A stretch of DNA of 63,329 nt, taken from Alistipes sp. (GTDB lineage: Bacteria; Bacteroidota; Bacteroidia; Bacteroidales; Rikenellaceae). Location of the stretch: assembly GCA_021202985.1 (NCBI GenBank), contig JAJQCA010000043.1, forward strand, positions 1 through 63,329, written 5' to 3'. Below, one piece after another: positions 55,376 through 63,329 of this stretch. The notes beneath the pieces were generated by a model. That model saw only the letters and a program-made list of their open reading frames with translations. It did not search any database and was not told the DNA's origin. The number at the start of each line of letters is the position of its first letter. Position 1 is the first letter of the stretch. The position numbers and the translations under genes were made by a program.

Positions 55376-56399
55376 AATCGAGTTTATTTAGTAAATCCTT
55401 ATGAGTTTCGTCGTAGAAGGCGACCTTAACGGGCAGGTAAAAAAGTTTCACGCGCAAGTGAGGCGGAATCTTCCTGCTGCCGGCGAATTTCACGGCGTCC
55501 TTTTCGGTCATTATAATGACGCTTCCCTCCGGAGCTTTGTCCAAAGCCTTCTCCATCGTGTCGAGGTCGCGGCGGCGGTAAGGGTAATGGTCGGCATAAA
55601 CGAGTTTATCCACCAGCTTGTAACGCCTTTCGAGCGCGGCATGGAACGTCCCCGGACGGCCTATTCCCGACATAGCTACTACTTTGGCCCCTTTCTCCGG
55701 CAAGGGACCGGCATCCTCGGGGAAAACGGCCTTCAGGTTGCCGTAATGGTTTGATGTGAAATATAAAGTCTGGTAAGGATACAGCCCGAGTGTCTTTTGC
55801 ACTATACGGCGGTCGATTGCCGTCATGTCGGGCGGGCACTTGGTGACCAGCACGTAGTGGGCCCTCTTTATCTGCGAAGTGCTGTCGCGCAGGGAACCCC
55901 ACGGCAGGAAGTGGTCTTTATAAACAGGCCGTCCCTGGTCCATCAGCAGGATATTCACCCACGGTTCCACATACCGGTGTTGGAAGCCGTCGTCCAGTAT
56001 CACAAGGTCTACCTCCGGATGGCCTGCCCGTATCCGTTCTATGCCTTCGGTGCGCTTCTCGCAGACCGCCACCACCACGTCCGGGAATTTCCGTTTAATC
56101 TGCTTAGGTTCGTCCCCTACTTCAAGAAAGGACGATCCGGCGGTTGCCTCCACATAGCCTTTTGTCCGGCGCTTGTAACCACGCGAGAGGACCGCCACCT
56201 TACGGGTATTCATAAAGTGGGCAATAAGCATCTCGGTAACGGGTGTCTTTCCCGTCCCCCCCACCGTGATGTTGCCTACGCACACCACGGGAATATCGTA
56301 CTTCCGCGATTTCAGTATCCCCCAGTCGAACAGCTTGTTACGTACAGCAACCCCCATCCCGTAGAACATCGCAAAAGGCGCAAGCCAACTGCCGCCCAT
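55332..56399 (-). CDS. lpxK: Tetraacyldisaccharide 4'-kinase
   Basis: About 355 residues. It phosphorylates the lipid A precursor at the 4' position at the inner membrane. Seen: N-terminal amphipathic/membrane helix (LAPFAMFYGMGVAVRNKLFD), the Walker A VGNITVGGTGKTPVTE, and the catalytic DDGFQHR. The start is set at the ATG at 56399; a TTG at 56423 lies inside the -7 element. Its 3' end overlaps punA by 44 bases. Confidence 0.93.
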   Translation of the reverse strand: MGGSWLAPFAMFYGMGVAVRNKLFDWGILKSRKYDIPVVCVGNITVGGTGKTPVTEMLIAHFMNTRKVAVLSRGYKRRTKGYVEATAGSSFLEVGDEPKQIKRKFPDVVVAVCEKRTEGIERIRAGHPEVDLVILDDGFQHRYVEPWVNILLMDQGRPVYKDHFLPWGSLRDSTSQIKRAHYVLVTKCPPDMTAIDRRIVQKTLGLYPYQTLYFTSNHYGNLKAVFPEDAGPLPEKGAKVVAMSGIGRPGTFHAALERRYKLVDKLVYADHYPYRRRDLDTMEKALDKAPEGSVIIMTEKDAVKFAGSRKIPPHLRVKLFYLPVKVAFYDETHKDLLNKLDYDIRTNPTDRVLRS

Positions 56400-56420
56400 C
56401 GAATTAGAATGTGTTTCGTT

Positions 56421-56452
56421 CAAAGTTAGTTTTATTTTTACCCATTTACAAA
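56421..56452 (-). promoter_or_regulatory. Bacteroidetes-type promoter of lpxK
   Basis: On the minus strand TTTG (56452-56449), a 20-base spacer and TAACTTTG (56428-56421) match the consensus fully. The predicted transcription start is about 15 bases before the lpxK ATG at 56399. Confidence 0.78.
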
Positions 56453-56553
56453 CCGCTGCCCGGGCATTGTACCATTTTTGTTACCGGTCGGTGCGGGAGG
56501 CGGCAAAAGCTGAAAAACCGGACCGCTCCCGTTACAAAAACCATGCTAATAAC

Positions 56554-56561
56554 TATTTTTG
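56554..56561 (+). promoter_or_regulatory. Candidate -7 element of uvrC
   Basis: TATTTTTG, an exact TAnnTTTG match, 19 bases before the uvrC ATG at 56581; the -33 region is not consensus. Confidence 0.5.
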
Positions 56562-56580
56562 TACCGTAACGATAGTGGAT

Positions 56581-58413
56581 ATGGCAGAGAGCAGGAAGGG
56601 AGAACTAAAAGAGAAGGTCGCGTTATTACCCGACTTGCCGGGGGTTTACCAGTTTGTAAACGCCGAAGGCAGGGTAATTTACGTCGGTAAGGCCAAGAAC
56701 CTTAAAAAACGCGTCTCTTCATATTTTATGGAGGGTAAAGACCAATATCCAAAAGTTAGGGTTATGGTCAGGCATATCGAGGATATACGCCATATCGTAG
56801 TGTCGACCGAACAGGATGCCCTGTTCCTCGAAAATAACCTTATAAAGACCCTGCAACCACGATACAACGTACTACTTAAGGACGACAAGACCTATCCGTG
56901 GATTGTGGTACGCAACGAACCGTTCCCGCGGGTAGATTCAACCCGGATTATAAACAGGGACGGGTCCCGTTATTTCGGGCCGTATTCATCTGTCGTCGTG
57001 CAGAAGAACGTACTGGATCTAATCCGCGCGCTCTATCAATTACGGACCTGCTCGTTGAACCTGGACCCGGAGATAATAGCCCGGGGTAAATACAGCGTAT
57101 GCCTCGAATACCACCTTGGCAACTGCCAGGGTCCCTGCGTGGGCAAACAGTCCCAGGAAGATTATGACCACAATATCTCAATGATTATGTCCACCCTCGC
57201 GGGCGATATGAGGGCGACACGGAAATTCCTTACCGACAGTATGGCTACCGCTGCCGCAAATATGCAGTTCGAAATGGCCGAGCGGTACAAAATCCGTCTT
57301 CAACTGCTCGACCGGTACGTGAGCAAATCGGTTATCGTCAGCACTTCGGTCAACGACCTCGACGTATTTTCACTCCTCAAGGATATCGACGCGGCCTATG
57401 TCAATTTCGTGCGTATCGTTGGCGGAGCGGTGGTAAACAGTTTTACGGCCCAGTTACTGCTCGGGGTGGAAGACGACGACCGCGATATACTCACCCGCGC
57501 ATTACAGCAGGTAAGCGACCGCATAAGCGGTCCGCTTGCCAAAGAGGTTGTAGTACCGTTCCATCCGGAAGAAGGATTGTTCCCGGGAGTTAAATTCACC
57601 GTGCCCCAGCGCGGCGAGAAGCTGAAACTGCTCGAATTTTCGTTGAAAAACGCGAAGGCATACCGCTTCGAACGGCTCAAAAACATGGAGATAAAGGACC
57701 CGGCCCGCCACACCAACCGCATACTCGAATCGATGCAGAGGGAGCTGAGGTTACCCCGCCTGCCCAGACTTATCGAGTGCTTCGACAATTCGAACCTCCA
57801 GGGCACCAATCCGGTTGCGTCCTGCGTGGTATTCCGTGATACCAAACCATCGAAAAAGGAGTACCGCCACTTCAATATCAAAACGGTAGTCGGCCCGGAC
57901 GACTTCGCCTCGATGCGCGAGATACTGTTCCGCCGCTACCGCCGCCAACTGGACGAGGGAAATCAGCTCCCCGACCTGATTGTGGTGGACGGCGGCAAGG
58001 GACAGCTCAGCTCTGCCTACGGCGTACTGAGGGAACTGGGCATAGATGATAAAGTTCCCATCATAGGCCTGGCAAAACGTATCGAAGAGGTCTTCTACCC
58101 GAATGACCCCCACCCCTACTACCTCGACCGAACCGGAGAACCGCTCAAAGTTATTATGCACCTGCGCGACGAAGCCCATAGGTTCGGCATTACTTTCCAC
58201 CGGAAGAAACGCTCGCTCGACTTTATTAAGAGCGAACTGGAATTGATACCCGGCCTCGGGCAGGTGTCGATAACCAACCTGCTGAAAAAATTCAAAACCG
58301 TCTCGGCTATCAAAAAAGCATCCGACGAGGAACTTGCCAGGGTGGTAGGCACCGCCCGTATGAAGGCTATCCGGGCATTCTACGAATCGGTCAACGAGCA
58401 TTCCGGTAATTAA
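56581..58413 (+). CDS. uvrC: Excinuclease ABC subunit C
   Basis: A 610-residue UvrC with an N-terminal GIY-YIG nuclease domain (LPGVYQFVNAEGRVIYVGKA), a UVR motif (NMQFEMAERYKIRLQLL), an RNase-H-like C-terminal nuclease (IECFDNSNLQG, VVDGGKGQLSSA) and terminal helix-hairpin-helix repeats (LIPGLGQVSITNLLKKF). It makes the two incisions in nucleotide excision repair. The start is the ATG at 56581, directly downstream of the promoter. Confidence 0.96.
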   Translation: MAESRKGELKEKVALLPDLPGVYQFVNAEGRVIYVGKAKNLKKRVSSYFMEGKDQYPKVRVMVRHIEDIRHIVVSTEQDALFLENNLIKTLQPRYNVLLKDDKTYPWIVVRNEPFPRVDSTRIINRDGSRYFGPYSSVVVQKNVLDLIRALYQLRTCSLNLDPEIIARGKYSVCLEYHLGNCQGPCVGKQSQEDYDHNISMIMSTLAGDMRATRKFLTDSMATAAANMQFEMAERYKIRLQLLDRYVSKSVIVSTSVNDLDVFSLLKDIDAAYVNFVRIVGGAVVNSFTAQLLLGVEDDDRDILTRALQQVSDRISGPLAKEVVVPFHPEEGLFPGVKFTVPQRGEKLKLLEFSLKNAKAYRFERLKNMEIKDPARHTNRILESMQRELRLPRLPRLIECFDNSNLQGTNPVASCVVFRDTKPSKKEYRHFNIKTVVGPDDFASMREILFRRYRRQLDEGNQLPDLIVVDGGKGQLSSAYGVLRELGIDDKVPIIGLAKRIEEVFYPNDPHPYYLDRTGEPLKVIMHLRDEAHRFGITFHRKKRSLDFIKSELELIPGLGQVSITNLLKKFKTVSAIKKASDEELARVVGTARMKAIRAFYESVNEHSGN

Positions 58414-58541
58414 GGTCCCATTCCGAGGTCTAAACTTTCCCGCCTTACCACGTACACCCAGACTGTCCCGTCCGTGGTTTAATGTTGATAAATTAGTGAT
58501 AACTTGTACATGTACCGGATGTGCGGAAGATGGGAAGTTCC

Positions 58542-58549
58542 TATTTTTG
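58542..58549 (+). promoter_or_regulatory. Candidate -7 element of the DUF3467 gene
   Basis: TATTTTTG, an exact TAnnTTTG match 41 bases before the ATG; no good -33 box. Confidence 0.45.
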
Positions 58550-58590
58550 TAACACAAACAACTGTACTCCCTATTTTCAGTTCTTAACTT

Positions 58591-58920
58591 ATGGATAAAA
58601 AACACGAGATAGATATAGAGCTTGACGAGGCGGTGGCGCAGGGTAATTATGCGAACCTCGCGATAATTTCCCACTCGGCGTCGGAATTCGTGATTGACTT
58701 CGCCGCCCTTATGCCGGGCGTACCGAAAGCTAAGGTGAAGAACCGGATTATTCTCGCCCCGGAACACGCCAAAAGGTTACTGATGTCGTTACAGGACAAC
58801 ATAACCCGTTACGAAAGTAACGTCGGCAGGATAAATATAACCAACACCGGTAAGCAGGCCGAATCGCAGGACGAGCAGCCCGGGTCTATGACAGTTGGTT
58901 TTAACGTAGGCGAAGCCTGA
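58591..58920 (+). CDS. DUF3467 family protein
   Basis: A 109-residue small soluble protein of the DUF3467 family (pattern YANLAIISHSASEFVIDFA and RIILAPEHAKRLLMSLQDNI). Function is unknown, but the family is widespread in Bacteroidetes. It is monocistronic, with its own -7 element and a hairpin downstream. Confidence 0.87.
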   Translation: MDKKHEIDIELDEAVAQGNYANLAIISHSASEFVIDFAALMPGVPKAKVKNRIILAPEHAKRLLMSLQDNITRYESNVGRINITNTGKQAESQDEQPGSMTVGFNVGEA

Positions 58921-59016
58921 GATTAATACAAGAAATAACCTTTATATAAAATTATAGATAAGAACTTCCGACTTTCCCCAAAGTTTACCTTAATTTATTA
59001 AGACGTCTTCATGCGA

Positions 59017-59041
59017 AACGCCGGGCAACCTACCCGGCGTT
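59017..59041. terminator. Hairpin between convergent DUF3467 and purM genes
   Basis: A perfect 9-bp stem (AACGCCGGG / CCCGGCGTT), seven-base loop. No long T run follows on either strand, so termination is plausible but not certain. Confidence 0.5.
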
Positions 59042-59070
59042 CTCGTTATGCATATATGAAAGAATCGCTA

Positions 59071-60246
59071 CTACTTCACATAAGTATATTCTTCTTCTTC
59101 GTGAAGGATGGTCAACATGGTTGATTCGGCGGCTTCCACCCGGCCGATAACGCGTGCGTCGACCCCGAACTCGCGTGAAATCTTGATAATATCGTTGGCG
59201 ATGGTCGGGTCCACGTACAATTCCATCCGGTGGCCCATATTGAAAACGCTGAACATCTCGCCCCACGGGGTGCCGCTCTGCCGCTGTATTTCGCGGAACA
59301 GGATTGGCGTTTCAAAAAGGTTATCCTTAATTATATGCACATCCTCCACGAAGTGGAGCACCTTCGTTTGTCCGCCGCCGCTGCAATGTACCATCCCTTT
59401 GAGCTGTCCGCGGTAATGCCGGAAAACCTCCTTAATAATGGGTGCGTATGTTCGCGTAGGAGACAATACGAGCCGGCCCATATCCAGCGGGCATCCTTCG
59501 ACCGTGTCCGTCAGGCGGAACTTTCCCGTGTAAACCAAATCGGACGGGACCCCGTCGTCGAAACTCTCCGGATATTGGGTGGCAATATAATTGGCGAACA
59601 TGTCGTGCCGGGCAGAAGTGAGTCCGTTACTGCCCATCCCGCCGTTGTAGCCGCTCTCATAGGTGGCCTGACCGAAGGAACTGAGGCCAACGATATAACA
59701 CCCCGCCTTTATATTGTCATTGGTAATAACTTCAGAACGGCGCATACGGGCCGTTACCGTGCTGTCGACGATAATCGTTCGCACCAGGTCGCCCACGTCG
59801 GCCGTCTCCCCGCCGGTTGAATAGATGCCGAGACCCATGTCGCGCATGCTTTGCAGGAATTCTTCGGTACCGTTTATAATTGCCGAGATAACCTCACCCG
59901 GAACCAGACGGCGGTTACGCCCGATGGTAGAGGAAAGCAGGATATTGTCAGTGGCTCCGACGCAAAGCAGGTCGTCCGTGTTCATTACCACCGCGTCCTG
60001 CGCTATTCCCTTCCAGACAGACAGGTCGCCCGTTTCCTTCCAGTAGGCATAAGCCAGAGAGGATTTGGTTCCCGCACCGTCGGCATGCATCACCACGCAG
60101 TGGGACTGGCTTCCGCTGAGCAGGTCCGGTACTATTTTACAAAATGCTTTGGGGTAAAGGCCTTTATCTACAAGTTTTATTGCATTGTGCACGTCTTCTT
60201 TCGCCGAGGACACGCCGCGCCTCGAGTATCTGTCAGGATTCGCCAT
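59071..60246 (-). CDS. purM: Phosphoribosylformylglycinamidine cyclo-ligase
   Basis: A 391-residue AIR synthetase, longer than the E. coli enzyme (about 345) and in the range of the Bacteroidetes form. Seen: HADGAGTKSSLAY, MNTDDLLCVGA (ATP and substrate site), STGGETADVGDLV, and C-terminal MVHCSGGGQTKVL with EMFSVFNMGHRME. It closes the imidazole ring in purine synthesis, the pathway that also uses purN of this window, though the two are not linked. Confidence 0.93.
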   Translation of the reverse strand: MANPDRYSRRGVSSAKEDVHNAIKLVDKGLYPKAFCKIVPDLLSGSQSHCVVMHADGAGTKSSLAYAYWKETGDLSVWKGIAQDAVVMNTDDLLCVGATDNILLSSTIGRNRRLVPGEVISAIINGTEEFLQSMRDMGLGIYSTGGETADVGDLVRTIIVDSTVTARMRRSEVITNDNIKAGCYIVGLSSFGQATYESGYNGGMGSNGLTSARHDMFANYIATQYPESFDDGVPSDLVYTGKFRLTDTVEGCPLDMGRLVLSPTRTYAPIIKEVFRHYRGQLKGMVHCSGGGQTKVLHFVEDVHIIKDNLFETPILFREIQRQSGTPWGEMFSVFNMGHRMELYVDPTIANDIIKISREFGVDARVIGRVEAAESTMLTILHEEEEYTYVK

Positions 60247-60280
60247 AGTAAGTTGGATAGGGGTAACGCCCCGTGGAATG

Positions 60281-60288
60281 CAAAAATA
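60281..60288 (-). promoter_or_regulatory. Candidate -7 element of purM
   Basis: TATTTTTG on the minus strand (CAAAAATA on the plus strand), an exact TAnnTTTG match about 35 bases before the purM start. Confidence 0.5.
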
Positions 60289-60339
60289 ATAAGAATGTAT
60301 TTAAAACCCTCGGATTTTAGCCCGTTCGTTAAAAAATGG

Positions 60340-60347
60340 TAATTTTG
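60340..60347 (+). promoter_or_regulatory. Candidate -7 element of the helical-repeat gene
   Basis: TAATTTTG, an exact TAnnTTTG match 34 bases before the ATG at 60381. A TTTA (60316-60319) 20 bases upstream is one mismatch from the -33 box. Its position favours the ATG at 60381 over the codon at 60336. Confidence 0.55.
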
Positions 60348-60380
60348 CATAATTACCACCACAAAATCATCATACCAACC

Positions 60381-61937
60381 ATGGCCTCAACGGAAAAACA
60401 GGAGCCGGTATTCGACCTTATACGGAATATGACCAAAGCGGAAAAGCGCAATTTCAAATTGTACGCCACCCGCCTTGCCGGTAACCATGAGGCCAAGTTC
60501 CTGCTTCTTTTCGACCAACTGGAAGCCAGCGAAGAGTACGACGAAGCCCGTATCCTTGCCCGGTGCCCCATAAAGAAGGAACAACTTCCTAATATGAAAG
60601 CCCATCTTTACAGGCAGATACTTACCAGCATCCGCCTGCTGAACGTGCAGCATTCGGAGACCATGCAGCTCAGGGAGCAACTCGATTTCGCCCAGATACT
60701 GTACGACAAGGGGCTTTACAGGCAAAGTTCGAAAATACTCGAAAAGATAAAGGACCATGCCATGCAGTTGGAGGACTACGGTATTTCGCTGGAAATCGTG
60801 GGCTTCCTGCAGAAGATCGACACCGTTACGGTGGACAGGGAGATGACCGCCACGAGTGACCAGGCCTACCAGGCCGTAAGCGAAATATGCCGCAGTATCG
60901 AAGCTGTAAGCGAACTTTCGAACACCTCGGTCCGGGCATATTCGCTCTACCAGAAACTGGGTTATGCGCGGTCGCAGAAAGACATAGACCTTATAGTTCA
61001 GTACTTCGCTCCGCGGCTCGAGGCTTATGCCGGCCGGGAGGAGAAAATGAATTTCCACGAGAAGTTCAACTTTTACCGCGCCTCGGCCTGGTACTACTAC
61101 ATACAACACAATTTCGTTATGAGCTACCGGTACAGCCGCAGGTGGGTGGAACTGTTCCGGGCTGACGAGCGGATGAAAAAGGTGATGTATGACGACTATA
61201 TCCGCGGTTGCGCTCAGATTCTCGAGGGTTTGTACCTTATGCGTAAGCATCGCCAGTTTACCGCATGGCTGGACGAACTCGGGGAAGAGTTCGCAGAACT
61301 GGGCCTGCTGAACAACAATGCCGCCTATCTTGCCCAAAGGACCCTATTAGTCAATCGGCTCAACCGGATATTCACCGAGGGAGATTTCGTCAGTGGTCTG
61401 GAAATGGTAAAGGAAGTCGAGGATTTCATTACCCGCCATTCGCGTATAATGAGCGTCCACTACAGGATGTTGCTCTATTACAAAGTCGCTTGTATATATT
61501 TCGGGGACGGACAGTACCGTAAGTGTATGGACTACCTCTCGAGAATCACTACCACGAAAGACCCTCAAATAAGGCGGGACCTTCAATGTTATTCACGTAT
61601 ACTAAACCTGATAGCCTCATACGAGGCCGGAATTGACTATAACCTCGATTACCAGATACGCTCCGTATACACTTTCCTGGTGAAAATGAACGACCTTAAC
61701 GCCGTGCAGAAAGAGATGCTGGCATTCCTTAAAAAGCTCAATTCCATCTACGCTGACGAGATAAAGGATGAACTTAACGCCTTGTATGAGAGGATAAAAC
61801 CCTATGAAAAGCATCCCTACGAGAGGCGTACGTTCTATTACCTCGACATACTTTCCTGGCTCGAAAGCAAGCGCACCGGCAAACCGGTCGCCGAGATTAT
61901 CCGAAAGAAATTCCGCGAGGAATTCGGTGGCATCTGA
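60381..61937 (+). CDS. Helical-repeat (TPR-like) protein of unknown function
   Basis: A 518-residue, mostly alpha-helical cytoplasmic protein without signal peptide. The N-terminal segment (DLIRNMTKAEKRNFKLYA) and the pairs of amphipathic helices that follow (LYDKGLYRQSSKILEKIK, YFGDGQYRKCMDYLSRI) resemble TPR/HAT-type scaffolds common in Bacteroidetes. No catalytic motif is visible. It is probably a protein-interaction scaffold. It is divergent from purM and not in an operon. Confidence 0.78.
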   Translation: MASTEKQEPVFDLIRNMTKAEKRNFKLYATRLAGNHEAKFLLLFDQLEASEEYDEARILARCPIKKEQLPNMKAHLYRQILTSIRLLNVQHSETMQLREQLDFAQILYDKGLYRQSSKILEKIKDHAMQLEDYGISLEIVGFLQKIDTVTVDREMTATSDQAYQAVSEICRSIEAVSELSNTSVRAYSLYQKLGYARSQKDIDLIVQYFAPRLEAYAGREEKMNFHEKFNFYRASAWYYYIQHNFVMSYRYSRRWVELFRADERMKKVMYDDYIRGCAQILEGLYLMRKHRQFTAWLDELGEEFAELGLLNNNAAYLAQRTLLVNRLNRIFTEGDFVSGLEMVKEVEDFITRHSRIMSVHYRMLLYYKVACIYFGDGQYRKCMDYLSRITTTKDPQIRRDLQCYSRILNLIASYEAGIDYNLDYQIRSVYTFLVKMNDLNAVQKEMLAFLKKLNSIYADEIKDELNALYERIKPYEKHPYERRTFYYLDILSWLESKRTGKPVAEIIRKKFREEFGGI

Positions 61938-61941
61938 ATCC

Positions 61942-61970
61942 ACAAAAAAATCCCGGAACCAGCCGGGATT
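61942..61970 (-). terminator. Terminator of the M57 protease gene
   Basis: An 8-bp stem (AATCCCGG / CCGGGATT) with six-base loop; on the minus strand it runs into TTTTTGTG. It lies about 25 bases past the protease stop and just after the stop of the convergent gene. Confidence 0.8.
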
Positions 61971-61993
61971 ATATTTGAAAAATATGGAGTCAC

Positions 61994-63085
61994 TTACAAA
62001 TTCCCGTAATCCCTACCCCGGCCGTCATTTACCTGCACGGTCAATCCTGAGGATGTTATGGAACTTCCATTGACAGTAGTCCCGGTTACAGTGAGTGTAT
62101 ACTGTCCCGCACTCCTGAAAGTTATACGCGCTTTTGTACCGTCGGCATTGAGGTAAGCTATATCACGGTCCTCTACTCCATGCCATGTCAAACTGCCTTT
62201 TATATCTGTGAGGCCGGAGACCTGATAATCATAAATACCTCTGTCAACGATCAGCGGACCCGTTATTGTTACTTTTACGTCCTCGCTCGGATATATTGTC
62301 TGTGCCGCTATTATATCGTAGCTGCTGAAACCATCCCAGGACGTATTTCCAGCATTTCCATTCATTACGGATTTGCTGTCGGTGCCGGCCGGGGTTCCGG
62401 GAATGTACACGGCACCAACGGTTCCTGAGGTTTCCCCGATTTGAGCCCAGTTGGTATGTCTGAATCCGATACAATGCCCCAGTTCATGTACCATTGTCCA
62501 TACCTTTTGTTTGTGATTTGAATCGGCATCCTGTAAGAAATATATACTCCTTCCCGGATTACCGCCCGATGGCCAACTCGCTTCGGCTAAAACACCCGGT
62601 GCGGGCTGGGGATGTATGAGGGAGAAAGGCTCAATATATATATCACCCCCAAGTGTTCCTACATAACTCATATATATATTACAACCGGGAATACTGTTCC
62701 AATGGGAAACAGCCTCCTTTAGTGCGTTCACCCACTCTATATTCAATGGCCCTGCTCCGGTACCCATCCATGTAGATGCTACGGCTATATTTTTAACATT
62801 AGCGGCGGATACCAAGTTGATGGTTCTATATTGTCTTGTCGCAATATCCGCCATATCCAAATATTGGGATATATCGGTTTTATACAAAGCGATATCTCCC
62901 TCGACTAAATAATAATCATCGAGTTCGACAATAGTGGAGATGTCAAATCCCATGCGTGTCATCACCTCGAGATGCTGCCGATCAATACCGGGGTCGGGGA
63001 AACTTTCTGATTCTTCCGTAATACAAGACATTATGCCGATTATCATCACCGATAAGGCCGCAATTTTTAAGTTCAGATTTTTCAT
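61994..63085 (-). CDS. M57-type zinc metalloprotease lipoprotein
   Basis: A 363-residue lipoprotein (signal with Cys21 in GIMSC). The catalytic domain (~85-265) carries the extended zinc motif H200-E201-x2-H204-x2-G-x2-H210 (HELGHCIGFRHT), with VMNGN downstream as a Met-turn-like segment. This is the metzincin layout of the M57 / dual-action HEIGH family. The C-terminal ~85 residues look like an Ig-like beta-domain. It probably cleaves proteins outside the cell or on its surface. No neighbour explains its target. Confidence 0.88.
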   Translation of the reverse strand: MKNLNLKIAALSVMIIGIMSCITEESESFPDPGIDRQHLEVMTRMGFDISTIVELDDYYLVEGDIALYKTDISQYLDMADIATRQYRTINLVSAANVKNIAVASTWMGTGAGPLNIEWVNALKEAVSHWNSIPGCNIYMSYVGTLGGDIYIEPFSLIHPQPAPGVLAEASWPSGGNPGRSIYFLQDADSNHKQKVWTMVHELGHCIGFRHTNWAQIGETSGTVGAVYIPGTPAGTDSKSVMNGNAGNTSWDGFSSYDIIAAQTIYPSEDVKVTITGPLIVDRGIYDYQVSGLTDIKGSLTWHGVEDRDIAYLNADGTKARITFRSAGQYTLTVTGTTVNGSSITSSGLTVQVNDGRGRDYGNL

Positions 63086-63329
63086 AAAGGATGAGATTCA
63101 GTTTTTTGCCTACTCTTTTAAAGATTTTCGGCTGACTCTATTAACATACAATATAATCTTCATAACATTAAATATAATATATTACTGCATATGGTCATTC
63201 TTCCTATTTGAAGAAAATTCGTTTCCGTTACATTTTATAACAAATAATTTCCACAGGTAACGATCTGTAATCAGTAACCGGAAATCTTATTTGAACAATT
63301 ATTCATGACTCAACTAATCAGAGAGAATG
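63086..63329. other. AT-rich right edge
   Basis: No gene is visible. The stretch is very AT-rich and must hold the promoter of the M57 gene, but I find no exact -7 match. Confidence 0.35.

Overview
The window looks like a chromosomal segment of a Bacteroidota bacterium, most likely order Bacteroidales. An Alistipes/Rikenellaceae-like genome is my best guess, but I cannot prove it without a search. The signs are: -7 elements of the Bacteroidetes type (TAnnTTTG, twice with a TTTG -33 box at 19-20 bp); starts without Shine-Dalgarno sequences; a FecR/ECF-sigma pair; DUF3575/DUF3868 and DUF3467 families; the ~390-residue Bacteroidetes form of PurM; a FucP-type sugar permease; and a Wzc kinase ending in a YG repeat. 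I see no rRNA, tRNA, CRISPR array or insertion sequence.

Layout. 1-3.8 kb: a leucine-rich-repeat lipoprotein, a thioredoxin-like lipoprotein and a sugar permease. 3.8-15.6 kb: a long minus-strand surface-polysaccharide operon, visibly AT-rich from about 5 kb on. It holds a flippase, a polymerase, three glycosyltransferases, a PglC-like initiating transferase, a PglD-like acyltransferase, an acyl module (ACP, two KASIII enzymes, one SDR) and a PglE-like aminotransferase. 15.7-22.3 kb: a divergent plus-strand block with a DUF3575 protein, a PglF-like 4,6-dehydratase, a CpsB-type phosphatase, a Wza-type exporter and a Wzc-type kinase. Together the two arms can make, flip, polymerise and export a glycan that starts with a bacillosamine-type sugar. 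22.3-25.5 kb: a stress-type SDR with a tiny coupled ORF, then a DUF3868/DUF3575 pair.

25.8-32.7 kb: a methionine/one-carbon operon (metH, a PHP phosphoesterase, metF, an M20 amidohydrolase). 33-39.8 kb: mostly minus-strand housekeeping genes (glutaminyl cyclase, esterase, KDO transferase waaA, Crp/Fnr regulator, YraN, peptidase E, purN) with a cloverleaf-like inverted-repeat element after waaA. 39.9-42.8 kb: acpP-fabF-rnc plus one unknown gene. 42.9-46.5 kb: an AraC regulator, an unknown protein, a LysM glucosaminidase and a radC gene carrying a nine-G tract. 46.9-50.8 kb: the rhamnose operon rhaB-rhaA-rhaT.

50.8-53.9 kb: an ECF sigma factor, a FecR anti-sigma factor and a secreted protein with one STN domain followed by four copies of an unfamiliar repeat. 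No SusC/TonB receptor follows. I consider this the best candidate for an undescribed system here. 54-63 kb: ssb, punA, lpxK, uvrC, a DUF3467 gene, purM, a helical-repeat protein and an M57 metalloprotease lipoprotein.
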